Positions 25,977 through 35,452 of a stretch of 64,000 nt of DNA are shown in pieces. The notes under the pieces were generated by a model that saw only the letters and a list, made by a program, of their open reading frames with translations, searched no databases and was not told where the DNA came from. The DNA is from Rhizosaccharibacter radicis. Lineage in GTDB: Bacteria > Pseudomonadota > Alphaproteobacteria > Acetobacterales > Acetobacteraceae. The stretch lies in the NCBI GenBank assembly GCA_024508355.1, contig JAMZEJ010000002.1, positions 1-64,000 on the forward strand. The letters are read 5' to 3'. A program made the translations under genes and the position numbers. Each line of letters starts with the position of its first letter. Positions within the stretch are counted from its first letter, which is position 1.

Positions 25977-27218
25977 TCAGGCTTCCCGGCGCAGCGTCCG
26001 GCCGATCAAGGGCGGAACGGTGGGCGCCTGCACCAGCACCGAGAAGCCGACGATGCCGTAGGTCGCCACCAGCAGCAGCTCCCGGAACGGTCCGTCGGGC
26101 AGCGACAGCGCCAGCGCGACCGAGATGCCGCCGCGCAGGCCGCCCCAGCAGAACAGCCCCAGGGGCAGGCGTCCGGCTCCGGCCGCCCGAAGAACGACGG
26201 CGGGCAGCGCCAGGCTGATCAGCCTCGCCAGCAGGGCCAGCGGCACCACTAGGGTGGCGGCGAGCAGAAACAACGGCTTCAGCTCGAGCACCAGGAGCTC
26301 GAGACCGATCATCGCGAACAACAGCGCGTTCAGGATCTCGTCGATCAGCTCCCAGAACGTGTCGAGCACCTCCCGGCCCCGGTGGCTCATGGCGTGCTCG
26401 CGCCCGAGATTGCCGATCAGGATGCCGGCCGCCACCACCGCGAGCGGACCGCTCACGCCCAGCCGGTGGGCCAGCTCCCAGCTCCCGGCGGCCAGCGCCA
26501 GGGTGAGCAGCAGCTCCACCTTCTCGTTGCGCACGCTCCGCAGCAGCGCGAAGCACGCGCCACCCAGCAGCACCCCGAGCCCGAGCCCGCCCCCCACCTC
26601 GCGCAACAGCAGCACCGCGACCGGACCGGGATGCAGGCCGCCTGTCCCGGTGTCGCCGCCGACCAGGTCGGACAGGGTCACGAACAGCACGATCCCGACG
26701 CCGTCGTTGAACAGCGCCTCCCCCGCCACCTGGGTGAACAGCGCCACGGGCGCCCTGGCGTCCTTGAGCATCGCCAGCACCGCGATCGGATCGGTGGGCG
26801 ATACCAGCGCGCCGAACAACAGGCATACCGGCAAGGGAACGTGCAGTCCCAATGCCGCGAACAGCAGGAACGAGAGCCCGCCGAGCAGCAGGGTGGACAA
26901 CACGGTGCCCACCAGCGCCAGAACCGCTACCGTCAGCTTCTGCTCCCGCAGCGCGCCCAGATCGACGTGCAGCGCGCCCGCGAACAACAGGAAGCTGAGC
27001 ATGCCGTCCAGCAGCGCGTGCCGGAAATGCAGCCGCGACACCAGCGCCGCCGCCGGCGCCCGCAGCCCGAACCCCAGATGATCCGCCGCCACCAGCAGCA
27101 GGGACACCCCCAGCGACAGCCCCATCAGCCCGACAGTGAGGGGCAGCCGCAGCAGCCGCTCGTTCAGCCACGCCAGCAACACGGTGAAGCACAGCACCGA
27201 GGCGACGAGGGACATCAT
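25977..27218 (-). CDS. Na+/H+ antiporter, CPA1 family (second in window)
   Basis: This is a 413-residue integral membrane protein of about 12 helices. GALVSPTDPIAVLAMLK and GEALFNDGVGIVLFV carry the ion-binding Asp/Asn-Asp residues of CPA1 exchangers, and FCWGGLRGGISVALALSLP is the conserved penultimate helix. Unlike the antiporter at 14.5 kb it has no long C-terminal tail. It would exchange Na+ or another monovalent cation for H+. The start is the ATGATG pair at 27218, downstream of a TGAGG ribosome-binding site. A tandem 12-bp repeat lies about 130 bases upstream. Confidence 0.9.
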   Translation of the reverse strand: MMSLVASVLCFTVLLAWLNERLLRLPLTVGLMGLSLGVSLLLVAADHLGFGLRAPAAALVSRLHFRHALLDGMLSFLLFAGALHVDLGALREQKLTVAVLALVGTVLSTLLLGGLSFLLFAALGLHVPLPVCLLFGALVSPTDPIAVLAMLKDARAPVALFTQVAGEALFNDGVGIVLFVTLSDLVGGDTGTGGLHPGPVAVLLLREVGGGLGLGVLLGGACFALLRSVRNEKVELLLTLALAAGSWELAHRLGVSGPLAVVAAGILIGNLGREHAMSHRGREVLDTFWELIDEILNALLFAMIGLELLVLELKPLFLLAATLVVPLALLARLISLALPAVVLRAAGAGRLPLGLFCWGGLRGGISVALALSLPDGPFRELLLVATYGIVGFSVLVQAPTVPPLIGRTLRREA

Positions 27219-27779
27219 GACGGCAACCTCACGCGTTTCGGTGCGGCGGGAACGGCACCGCCTCGGAACCGTCCTCCGCCGGCCCGGTGCCACCCGGGCC
27301 GGGACGGTGCGCGGTCGGGTTCGCGACCGGAAAGATCATGGCCGTGAAGACCATCGCCGGTGAAGACCATCCGCGAGCGAGTGTGACGGGTCGCGCATGA
27401 TGCTCGGCCCTGGCCACCGGCCGCGCGCAGGGGACGAGATCGGGAAGGCCAACCCATCGCGCCGGTGGATCAGGCGGGACGATGCGGCGGGATGACGTTC
27501 GCTGCCGCACCGCCACGCGAACCGCGCCGGGAGACGGACGCGATCGGCAAGGTTCCGGGAAGATGGGGGGCCGAACCGGCAGGACGCGGGCGCTTCCAGT
27601 AAATGGCGGCAGAACGACGCCAACGTCGGCGGCGCAACCGGAAACGGGAACGAGGACCCCTGCGACGATCGACGCCGGATGACCGGGCGCCGAGGCGGTC
27701 CGGCGCGGAACGACAACGCCGAGGTTGTGGCGCGGGACAGGATGGCGGCCCCCGCGATGGGAACGCTCAGGCCTCCGGA
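27219..27779. other. 561-bp intergenic region with a short tandem repeat
   Basis: No supportable gene; the frames here are Arg/Pro-rich. GTGAAGACCATC occurs at 27344-27355 and again at 27360-27371 (period 16), upstream of the antiporter gene. A stretch at 27464-27486 resembles intergenic sequence at 16440-16462. Confidence 0.5.
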
Positions 27780-29978
27780 TCAAGGCTCAGGGCCGGCGGA
27801 CCGGCCGGACGACGCTTCCGAGGCCAGCATCGCCTCGATGCGGTCAAGCAGCTCCTGCGCGTGAAACGGCTTCTGCAGGATCTGACGCTCCTCCACCCCG
27901 TCGAGCGCCGACAGCTCGGCGTAGCCGCTGACGAACATCACCGCGAGCTCTGGACGGCGCAGACGAGCCTGACGCGCGAGCTCGGTGCCGTTCATCGCGG
28001 GCATGGCGAAGTCCGTGAGCAACAGGTCCAGGGGTCCGCCCTCGTCCAGGATCTCCAGCGCGCGGGCTCCGCTGGATGCCTCGCGCACCCGGTAGCCGAC
28101 ATCGGACAGCAGGGCCACGGTGACGTCGCGGACATCCTCGTCGTCGTCCACCACCAGCACCAGGGCACCGGCGGTCTCCCTGCGCTCGGGCGCCGCCGGC
28201 ACGGCGGGCGCCTGCGTTCCGGGCTGGACGACCGGCAGCAGCAACGACACCCGAGTACCCTCGCCCGGTCGGGATTGTATGCCGGCGCCGCCGCCGGACT
28301 GGCGGGCGAAGCCCCAGACCTGCGCCAGCCCGAGCCCGGAATGACGGCCGGGCGGCTTGGTGGTGAAGAACGGCTCGAAGGCGCGCGACAGGGTGGGCTG
28401 ATCCATGCCGGGCCCGTCATCCGCCACCGCCAGCTCCACGTAGCGCCCCGGCGGCAGGCCCAGCGGCGCCGCCTCGTCCGCCTCGACCGCGCGGTTCCGC
28501 GTCTCGATGATGACCGTGCCGCCCTCGCTCAGCATGGCGTCGCGCGCGTTCAGGGCGAGGTTGAGGATCATCAGCTCGATCTGGTTCGGGTCCACCAGCG
28601 CGAGCCAGGGTTCCTCCTGCAGCGCCAGCGCCACCTGCACGCTGCCGCCCAGCGCCGCCGGCAGCAGCCGCCCCATGTCGGCGGCGATCCGGTTAAGATC
28701 GGTGGGCGCCGGCTCGAGCCGCTGTCGCGAGGAAAAGGCCAGGAGCTGCGCGGTGAGGCGCCCTCCCCTTTCGGCCGCCTGACGGGTGGTCTCGAGCCGC
28801 GCCCGGATCTTCGGATCGGGCGGCAGGCGACGCTCCAGGATCTCGATGTTGCCGAGCACCACCGTGAGGAGGTTGTTGAAGTCGTGCGCGACGCCGGAGG
28901 TGAGCTGGCCCACCGCTTCGAGGCGCTGCGTCTGCATCAGCCGCGCCTCGCTCTGCCGGCGCTCCGCGATCTCGTCCTGGAGGCGCCGGTTGGCCTCTTC
29001 CAGCTCCCACGTCCGGGCGCGCACCAGGGCTTCCAGCTCGCCGCGCGAACGGGCGTCGCGGTCCCGCAGCCGCACCATCTCGTCGATGTCGGTGGAGGTG
29101 CCGAACCAGCGCAGGGAGTTGTCGCGGGGGGCATGGGTGGCGACCGCGCGGCCGGCAAACCAGCGATACGCGCCGTCGGCGCCGCGAAGACGATACTCCA
29201 CCTCGAAGCGGGTGCCGGTCCTTTGGGCCTCGTTCCACGCCGCGGCGACCCGCGAGCGGTCGTCCGGATGCACGACGCGACGCAGCCATCCGTAATCGAG
29301 CTGCTGCGCTTCCGGGATGCCGGTGAACTCGACCCATTGCCGGCTGAGATAGGTGCAGCGCCCGCGATCGTCGGTGGTCCAGACCAGCTGCGGCAGCGCT
29401 TCCACGAGATGCAGGAACTGCTCGCCGGTGCGCTCCAGCTCCGTTTCGCGCTCGCGCAGCGACCGCATCAGCCGCACGGTCTGCAGGCCGCGCGCGGCGG
29501 CGCGCGCCATCGCTTCCAGCACCGACAGTTCGGACTCGCTGGCCTGGTGGGGGCGATTCCAGTAGGCGGCGAGCGCCGCGCGGCCGCCTTCCACCGGCAC
29601 CGGGATCGTGACCATGCCGCGGATGAAGGTCCGCTCGTAGAGGTCGCGCGCGATGCCGGGCTCCCCGAGCACGTCGGCGACCGCGATGCGCCGGTTCTCC
29701 AGCATGGCGTGACCGGTCAGCGTGCCGGCCAGCGGCGCGAAGCGGATGTCGGAGATCGGAACGGTGCTGCCGAGCGCCAGGCGTTCCAGCGAGTCCTCCT
29801 GCTGCAACAGCAGGGCCACGGCCTGACAGCCGAGGAGGGCGCAGGTGCCTTCTTCCAGCACCGTGGCGAGCTGCTCGGTGTCGCGCACCGAAGCCAGCCG
29901 CTCCACCAGGGCCAGCAGGGGATCGCCATGATCCACCGGGGCGCGCGCCCCCGGCAAGGTTCCGGCGTATCCGTTCAC
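27780..29978 (-). CDS. Hybrid sensor histidine kinase (GAF-PAS-HisKA-HATPase-REC)
   Basis: This is a 732-residue soluble kinase. A GAF domain (about 20-170) is followed by a PAS domain with PAC (190-300), a coiled coil (305-350) and HisKA with the phospho-accepting His365 in GVAHDFNN. The HATPase domain has N477 (LNLALNARD), DDGPGM and SGLGLAQVWG motifs, and a C-terminal receiver (605-720) has Asp656. There is no transmembrane segment, so it senses a cytoplasmic cue, perhaps light or redox given GAF/PAS. The start is GTG 29978, overlapping the thymidine kinase stop (GTGA). No DNA-binding response regulator is adjacent. Confidence 0.92.
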   Translation of the reverse strand: MNGYAGTLPGARAPVDHGDPLLALVERLASVRDTEQLATVLEEGTCALLGCQAVALLLQQEDSLERLALGSTVPISDIRFAPLAGTLTGHAMLENRRIAVADVLGEPGIARDLYERTFIRGMVTIPVPVEGGRAALAAYWNRPHQASESELSVLEAMARAAARGLQTVRLMRSLRERETELERTGEQFLHLVEALPQLVWTTDDRGRCTYLSRQWVEFTGIPEAQQLDYGWLRRVVHPDDRSRVAAAWNEAQRTGTRFEVEYRLRGADGAYRWFAGRAVATHAPRDNSLRWFGTSTDIDEMVRLRDRDARSRGELEALVRARTWELEEANRRLQDEIAERRQSEARLMQTQRLEAVGQLTSGVAHDFNNLLTVVLGNIEILERRLPPDPKIRARLETTRQAAERGGRLTAQLLAFSSRQRLEPAPTDLNRIAADMGRLLPAALGGSVQVALALQEEPWLALVDPNQIELMILNLALNARDAMLSEGGTVIIETRNRAVEADEAAPLGLPPGRYVELAVADDGPGMDQPTLSRAFEPFFTTKPPGRHSGLGLAQVWGFARQSGGGAGIQSRPGEGTRVSLLLPVVQPGTQAPAVPAAPERRETAGALVLVVDDDEDVRDVTVALLSDVGYRVREASSGARALEILDEGGPLDLLLTDFAMPAMNGTELARQARLRRPELAVMFVSGYAELSALDGVEERQILQKPFHAQELLDRIEAMLASEASSGRSAGPEP

Positions 29979-30565
29979 GATGCCGGAACGGTCGCCGGCA
30001 CGGGCATTCCGGCGGGGTCCTCGGAACGATCCGGAGCGCTCCAGTGCCGGTCGCAGCGCGCCTCGTAGAGATCGGCATCGCCGAGCTCCAGCCGGCGGCC
30101 GGTTTCGTTCTTCTTGGCGGTCCACCGCGCGGGTGCTTCGCAGCGATGGCACCGGGCGTGCAGCATCTCGCGGCGATCGGCCATGGCGGCCAGCGCCTCC
30201 ACCACCGCGAAAGGACGGCGCAGATAGTCGGTGTCGAGGCCGCCGGCGATCACGTCGACCCCTGCCGCCAGCGCCGCCGAAACGTCGGCCGGAAGATCGC
30301 CCTCGTAATGGGGGGCGGTCAGGAACTGCACCTCGTCGATCAGCACCGTTCCGACGCCGGGAGGCAGCACCGGCCAGCGCGACACCGGCAGGGCTGCGGC
30401 GGACGCGCCGGCACGGCTGGCGACCACCGCGGCGCCGTCGCGGGTGTCGAAACCGGGCTTCACCAGCAAGGCGGCGCGGCCCAGACGCGTCGAATGGCGG
30501 ATCAGGGCGTGGGACTTGCCGGCGAACATCGGCCCGGCGATCAGCGTCAACGTCCCCCTGTTCAC
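29975..30565 (-). CDS. tdk: Thymidine kinase (type II)
   Basis: This 196-residue enzyme phosphorylates thymidine to dTMP in the salvage pathway. It has the P-loop GPMFAGKS near residue 12, LLVKPGFDTRDG, Walker B-like LIDEVQF, the lasso region GLDTDYLRRPF, and a zinc-binding set with CHRC plus a later Cys (ARCDRH). These are all marks of type II (zinc-finger) thymidine kinases. The start is GTG 30565 behind AAGGGG. It overlaps the histidine kinase by four bases, an unusual partner; the pair share a transcript divergent from trpS. Confidence 0.92.
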   Translation of the reverse strand: MNRGTLTLIAGPMFAGKSHALIRHSTRLGRAALLVKPGFDTRDGAAVVASRAGASAAALPVSRWPVLPPGVGTVLIDEVQFLTAPHYEGDLPADVSAALAAGVDVIAGGLDTDYLRRPFAVVEALAAMADRREMLHARCHRCEAPARWTAKKNETGRRLELGDADLYEARCDRHWSAPDRSEDPAGMPVPATVPAS

Positions 30566-30954
30566 CGCCGCGCCACCCCTTATCCTGCCTGTCCCGCGAC
30601 CCGCCGCGGGCCGGGTCGTTTCCGCACGGCCCCCCGCCCGGACGGACGATCCGGGGACGTGGCACGACGACGCTCGTTCCGCCGCGGCCGCCGCACGATA
30701 TCCGTATCCCGTATCGTCGCCAGGATGCGGCGACACGATGCGGAACGTCCACAGGTTGCGCGAGCCCGTCCGGAGCGTCCAGTGCACGTGGGAGTTTCCG
30801 GCGCATCTTCCCGTTTCGCTACCCCGGACGTGATCATCCGGGGCCGCTGCGCGGTCGGCGGAAGCACTGGCCCGATCGGCGCGTGTCGAACGAGGCAGGC
30901 GGCCGCTCATCCACGGCTTGACCGGGCCGGGGCGGGCGACGGAGAAGATCGCGC
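30566..30954. other. 389-bp divergent gap between tdk and trpS
   Basis: This must hold promoters for both directions. It includes a tandem heptamer CCGTATC-CCGTATC near 30700 and relatively A/T-rich bases around it. I cannot point to a certain -35/-10 pair or an operator. The tdk frame is open upstream through this region on the minus strand but reads as low-complexity shadow. Confidence 0.4.
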
Positions 30955-31950
30955 ATGCAGCGCATCTTCTCCGGCATCCAGCCGTCCGGCGTGCCCACGC
31001 TCGGCAACTATCTCGGTGCCATCCGCAACTGGGTGTCGCTCCAGGACGGGCACGAGTGCCTCTACTGCCTGGTGGACCTCCACGCGATCACCACCTGGCA
31101 GGACCCGGCCGAACTGCGCGTCCAGACCCGCACCCAGGCAGCGATCCTGCTGGCGAGCGGCATCGATCCGGTGCGGCACGTGCTGTTCAACCAGTCGGCG
31201 GTGTCGGCGCACGCCAGGCTGGCCTGGATCTTCAACTGCGTAGCCCGCATCGGTTGGCTCAACCGGATGACGCAGTTCAAGGACAAGGCGGGCAAGGACC
31301 GGGAAGCCGCCTCGGCCGGGCTCTACGTGTATCCGAACCTGATGGCGGCCGACATCCACGCCTACCACGCCACCCGCGTTCCGGTGGGCGACGACCAGCG
31401 CCAGCATCTGGAACTGGCCAACGACATCGCGCAGAAGTTCAACCACGATTACGGAGTGGATTTCTTTCCCGCGATCGAGGCGGTGGTGCCGCCGCAGGCC
31501 GCCCGGGTGATGAGCCTGCGCGACGGATCGCGCAAGATGAGCAAGTCCGACCCCTCGGACCAAAGCCGCATCAACCTCACGGACGATGCCGATGCCATCG
31601 CCCAGAAGATCAGGCGCGCCCGTACGGACGCGGAGCCGTTGCCCTCGGAAGAAGACGGGCTGGTGGGGCGCCCGGAAGCGCGCAACCTCGTGTCCATCCT
31701 GGCCGCGCTGACGGACCGCAGCGTTTCCGCGGTGCTGGCGGAGCATGGCGGCCAGGGTTTCGGCGTGTTCAAGCCGGCGCTGGCGGAGCGGGTCGCCGCG
31801 GTGGTGGCACCGATCGCGGCGGAAGCGCGGCGGCTGCTGGACGACCCGGCGCATCTGGACGCGATGCTGCGCGACGGGGCGGCGCGCGCGAACGCCATCG
31901 CCGAGCCGATCGTGCGCGAGGCGGAGCACATCGTGGGCTTCCTGCGGTGA
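30955..31950 (+). CDS. trpS: Tryptophanyl-tRNA synthetase
   Basis: This 331-residue class Ic aminoacyl-tRNA synthetase charges tRNA-Trp. The HIGH-equivalent is PTLGNYLG (residues 14-21), [11 protein letters not shown] is the tryptophan/ATP-binding segment, and KMSKS occupies 194-198. Its length and order match bacterial TrpRS. ATG 30955 starts [12 protein letters not shown] as in homologues. yjbQ follows 26 bases later. Confidence 0.96.
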   Translation: MQRIFSGIQPSGVPTLGNYLGAIRNWVSLQDGHECLYCLVDLHAITTWQDPAELRVQTRTQAAILLASGIDPVRHVLFNQSAVSAHARLAWIFNCVARIGWLNRMTQFKDKAGKDREAASAGLYVYPNLMAADIHAYHATRVPVGDDQRQHLELANDIAQKFNHDYGVDFFPAIEAVVPPQAARVMSLRDGSRKMSKSDPSDQSRINLTDDADAIAQKIRRARTDAEPLPSEEDGLVGRPEARNLVSILAALTDRSVSAVLAEHGGQGFGVFKPALAERVAAVVAPIAAEARRLLDDPAHLDAMLRDGAARANAIAEPIVREAEHIVGFLR

Positions 31951-31975
31951 ACCAGCAGCCGGACGGAGCGGTCGC

Positions 31976-32392
31976 ATGAGGCAGGCGCTGCACACGCTGT
32001 CGATCAACACCCGCCGCAAGGGGCTGCTGCCGATCTCGCGTCCGGTGCTGGACTGGGTCGGCGCGCAGGGCATCGAGACCGGGCTGCTGACGATCTGGTG
32101 CCGGCACACCTCGGCCTCGCTGCTGGTGCAGGAGAACGCCGATCCGGACGTGCAGACCGACATCGAGAGCTGGTTCGACCGCGTGGCACCGGAAGGTCCG
32201 CACTACGTGCACGACATCGAGGGTCCGGACGACATGCCGGCGCATCTGCGCTCCATCCTGAGCGGCGTGCAGCTGACCATCCCGGTCTCCGGCGGCCGTC
32301 CGGTGCTGGGCACCTGGCAGGGCATCTACCTGTTCGAGCACCGCGCCCGCCCGCACCGCCGCGAGGTGGTGCTGCACCTGCTGGGGGAATGA
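31976..32392 (+). CDS. YjbQ/UPF0047 family protein
   Basis: This 138-residue protein of the secondary thiamine-phosphate synthase (YjbQ, UPF0047) family has the conserved CRHTSASLLVQENADPDV, a GPDDMPAHLRS segment with conserved histidine, and a GTWQGIYLFEHR C-terminal motif. Some members show weak thiamine phosphate synthase activity in vitro, but the cellular role is unsettled. It starts at ATG 31976, 26 bases behind trpS, and is probably co-transcribed. Length is typical. Confidence 0.9.
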   Translation: MRQALHTLSINTRRKGLLPISRPVLDWVGAQGIETGLLTIWCRHTSASLLVQENADPDVQTDIESWFDRVAPEGPHYVHDIEGPDDMPAHLRSILSGVQLTIPVSGGRPVLGTWQGIYLFEHRARPHRREVVLHLLGE

Positions 32393-32493
32393 AGCGGCCC
32401 GCCCCCGTCCCCGCGCGCGGCGCATCGGCGCGGCCACGCCGCACCGTCTGACGCCATTCCCTCCCGGCGCCGCGTGCCCTAGAAGCGCGGCCG

Positions 32494-34131
32494 ATGCTTC
32501 AGATCGACAACATCACGCTGAACGCCTGGGGGCGCCGCTTCTTCGAGCGCGCCTCCGCGTCCCTGCCCAACCCAAGCAAGGTGGGGCTGGTGGGCCGCAA
32601 CGGGGTCGGCAAATCGACGCTGTTCAAGCTGATCAAGGGCGAGTTCACGCCCGACAGCGGCGAGATCTCCATCCCCCGCTCGGCGCGCATGGCCACCGTG
32701 GACCAGGAGCATCCGGCGACGCCGGTGAGCCTGATCGACACCATCCTGGCCGCCGACACCGAGCGGGCGGCGCTGATGGCGTCGCTGGAAACCGCCGAGC
32801 CGGAAGCCATGGGCGAGATCTGGAGCCGGCTGATGGAGATCGACGCCGACACGGCACCGGCGCGGGCGGCGGAGATCCTGAACGGGCTCGGCTTCTCCAC
32901 CGAAGACCTCGACCGGCCGATGAGCGAGTTCTCCGGCGGCTGGCGCATGCGGGTGGCGCTGGCGGCCGCGCTGTTCTCGGCACCCGACCTGCTGCTGCTG
33001 GACGAGCCCACCAACTATCTCGACCTGGAAGGCGCGCTGTGGCTGGAAGCGCGGCTGGCGCGCTATCCGCATTCGGCGCTGATCATCAGCCACGACCGCG
33101 AGCTGCTGAACAACTCGGTGGATTTCATTCTCCACGTTTCCGAGCGCAAGCTGGAGCTCTACACCGGCGGCTACGACAGCTTCGAGAAGCAGCGGGCGGA
33201 GAAGCTGCGGCTGCAGACCGCGGCGCGCGCCAAGCAGGAAGCCGAGCGCGCGCACCTGCAATCCTTCGTCGACCGGTTCAAAGCCAAGGCGTCCAAGGCG
33301 GCGCAGGCCCAGAGCCGGATGAAGCGACTGGCCAAGATGGAGCCGGTCGCGGCCACGATCGAGGAACGGGTGGCGCCGTTCATCCTGCCCTCGCCCGCCC
33401 GTCCGCTGCCGCCGCCGCTGATGCGCCTCGAAGGGGTCGAGATCGCCTATGGCGACGACCCGGCGGTGCTGCGCGGGCTCGACCTGCGGCTCGACATCGA
33501 CGACCGCATCGGGCTGCTGGGCGTCAACGGGGCGGGCAAGTCGACCTTCGCGAAGATGGCGGCCGGCGCGCTGATGGCGCGATCAGGGCTGGTGACGCGT
33601 TCCTCGCGCATGGAGGTGGGCTGGTTCCACCAGCACCAGATCGAAGCGCTGGACCCGGCGCAGACGCCGCTCGACATCATGCGCGAGGCGCGGCCGCAGG
33701 ACAGCGACCAGTCCCACCGCTCCCGCCTGGCGCAGTTCGGCATCGACTTCTCCAAGCAGGGCACCACGGTGGAGGCGCTGTCGGGCGGCGAGCGGGCGCG
33801 GCTGCTGCTCAACCTGGTGGCGATGGCGGCCCCGCACCTGCTGATCCTGGACGAGCCCACCAACCATCTGGACATCGACAGCCGCCGGGCGCTGCTGGAC
33901 GCGCTCAACGACTACGAGGGCGCGGTGATCCTGATCACCCACGACCGCTCGCTGATGGAGCTGGTGGCCGACCGTTTGTGGCTCGCCGCCGACAACGCGG
34001 TGGTGCCGTTCGACGGCGACATGGACGACTATGCCCGCTTCGTGATCGAGCGCGCCCGGGGCGGCACGTCCGCGCCGTCCCAGGCGGCGGCCAGGCAGAA
34101 GCGCGCGAAGAAGAACAAGCGCGCCGGCTGA
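32494..34131 (+). CDS. ABC-F family ATPase (Uup/YbiT-like ribosome-associated)
   Basis: This 545-residue tandem-ATPase protein has no membrane segment. NBD1 has Walker A GRNGVGKST, signature SGGWRMRVALA and Walker B LLLDEPTNYLD. A linker of about 80 residues with charged helices (LRLQTAARAKQEAERAHLQSF) corresponds to the P-site tRNA-interaction motif. NBD2 has GVNGAGKST, SGGERARLLL and LILDEPTNHLD. A Lys-rich tail ends the protein (QKRAKKNKRAG). ABC-F proteins bind the ribosomal E site and modulate translation or relieve stalling. Which subfamily cannot be fixed by eye. Confidence 0.92.
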   Translation: MLQIDNITLNAWGRRFFERASASLPNPSKVGLVGRNGVGKSTLFKLIKGEFTPDSGEISIPRSARMATVDQEHPATPVSLIDTILAADTERAALMASLETAEPEAMGEIWSRLMEIDADTAPARAAEILNGLGFSTEDLDRPMSEFSGGWRMRVALAAALFSAPDLLLLDEPTNYLDLEGALWLEARLARYPHSALIISHDRELLNNSVDFILHVSERKLELYTGGYDSFEKQRAEKLRLQTAARAKQEAERAHLQSFVDRFKAKASKAAQAQSRMKRLAKMEPVAATIEERVAPFILPSPARPLPPPLMRLEGVEIAYGDDPAVLRGLDLRLDIDDRIGLLGVNGAGKSTFAKMAAGALMARSGLVTRSSRMEVGWFHQHQIEALDPAQTPLDIMREARPQDSDQSHRSRLAQFGIDFSKQGTTVEALSGGERARLLLNLVAMAAPHLLILDEPTNHLDIDSRRALLDALNDYEGAVILITHDRSLMELVADRLWLAADNAVVPFDGDMDDYARFVIERARGGTSAPSQAAARQKRAKKNKRAG

Positions 34132-34138
34132 GGCGGCG

Positions 34139-34157
34139 CGGCGCGGAAAACGCGCCG
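34139..34157. terminator. Hairpin between convergent genes, probable bidirectional terminator
   Basis: CGGCGCG (34139-34145), loop GAAAA, CGCGCCG (34151-34157) form a perfect seven-base-pair stem. It lies in the 36-base gap between the converging ABC-F and nucleoside-permease genes. There is no T-run, so it is a terminator by position and structure only. Confidence 0.5.
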
Positions 34158-34167
34158 GGCGCCCCCG

Positions 34168-35100
34168 CTACTTCTCGTCGCGGTAGTACGGCACGCCGAG
34201 CGCCGCCGGGGCCGCGATCAGGGCGCCTCCCCGCCGCAGCAGCCCGGGCGCGATCATGAACAACAGGGTCACGCCATAGGGCAGCATCGCCAGGAAGGCG
34301 GACGGGACGCCCCAGTTGCGCGCCTGGGCCAGATAGCCGAGCGCGTTCACCAGCCCGAACAGCAGCGCGCCGCCCACGATCCGCCAGGGGCGGTAGCCGG
34401 CGAAGATCACCAGCGCCACCGCGATCCAGCCGCGCCCGGCCGTGACGCCGTCCGACCAGGAGGGGACGAAGCCCAGCGTGAGATAGGCGCCGGCGGACGC
34501 GGACACCGCCGCCCCCAGCACCACGTAGCAGAAGCGGATCGGCGCCACGCGGATGCCGGCGGCATCGCAGGCGGCCGGGTTCTCGCCGATCGCGCGCAGG
34601 GTGAGGCCGTGCCGGGTGCGGAACAACAGCCAGGCGATCGCGGCCGGGAGCAACAGAAACGCGAGATAGACCGGCACGCTCTGCTGGAACAGGGCCGGCC
34701 CCAGCACGGGGATGCGGTCGAGCAGGGGTATCGGCAGCGGCGAGAAGGTGGCGCCGGCCGGCTGCCCCGCGAACGGCCGCCCGATCGTGGCCGAAAGCCC
34801 GAGGCCGCCCATGGTGAGGGCCATGCCGCACAGCACTTGGCTCGCCCGGACCACCACGGTGGCCAGCGCGAACAGGATGCCCGCGCCGCCCCCCACGAGC
34901 AGCGCGGCGAGAAAGCCGAGCCACGGATCGTGGGTCGCGCCCACGGTGGCGACCGCGCTCATGGCGCCGAGCGCCATCAGCCCTTCGACGCCGAGATTGA
35001 GCACGCCGACCCGCTCGGCCAGCAGCTCGCCCAGCGCCGCCAGCGCCAGCACGCCGCCGCTCAGGATCGCGGTGGACAGCAGCCCGCTCAGCACTTCCAT
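34168..35100 (-). CDS. BMP-type ABC transporter permease 2 (nucleoside/simple sugar, NupQ/YufQ-like)
   Basis: This 310-residue inner-membrane permease of the BPD_transp_2 class (as in Rbs, Bmp and Nup systems) has about eight to nine helices. It opens LSTAILSGGVLALAALGELLAERVGVLNLGVEG, the typical start of the smaller nucleoside permease, and has the conserved IGENPAACDAAGI cytoplasmic loop. ATG 35100 follows GAGGAG. It is the last gene of a four-gene importer transcribed leftward (binding protein, ATPase, two permeases). A 352-base gap separates it from the first permease. Confidence 0.9.
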   Translation of the reverse strand: MEVLSGLLSTAILSGGVLALAALGELLAERVGVLNLGVEGLMALGAMSAVATVGATHDPWLGFLAALLVGGGAGILFALATVVVRASQVLCGMALTMGGLGLSATIGRPFAGQPAGATFSPLPIPLLDRIPVLGPALFQQSVPVYLAFLLLPAAIAWLLFRTRHGLTLRAIGENPAACDAAGIRVAPIRFCYVVLGAAVSASAGAYLTLGFVPSWSDGVTAGRGWIAVALVIFAGYRPWRIVGGALLFGLVNALGYLAQARNWGVPSAFLAMLPYGVTLLFMIAPGLLRRGGALIAAPAALGVPYYRDEK

Positions 35101-35452
35101 GCGGATGCTCCTCGTCCGGCGCGCGCAGGTTCCCGGTGGTCCGCGAAGGCGACGAGCCCGTGCGGGGCACAGGGCCCGACCGCGCCGGGCCGGGCTCGCA
35201 CCGCGCGCGGTCGGTGCCATCCGGTGGCGGCTCGCGCCGCGGCCATCCCGCCGCGGCCATGCGGTTCCCGGCGGCTCGCCGCCCGCATCCTCCCGTCCGA
35301 CGGCGCAGCGAGTCCGTGGGAAGAAAAGGCGATCGCGGCGGCCGCCGGCCGGGCGGGACACCCTCCGCACCGTGTGCGACATGCGGGCGCCCGACGGGGG
35401 CTCATGGCACTGCCGGAAGGCCGGCGGCCCGGAACGGTCGCGCGGAACCGGG
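35101..35452. other. 352-bp gap inside the BMP transporter operon
   Basis: Permease pairs of this type normally abut or overlap, so this gap is unexpected. It contains only Arg/Ala/Pro-rich chance frames on both strands and no gene with a ribosome-binding site. The permease frame stays open upstream of 35100 on the minus strand. No clear promoter or terminator is visible. Confidence 0.4.
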
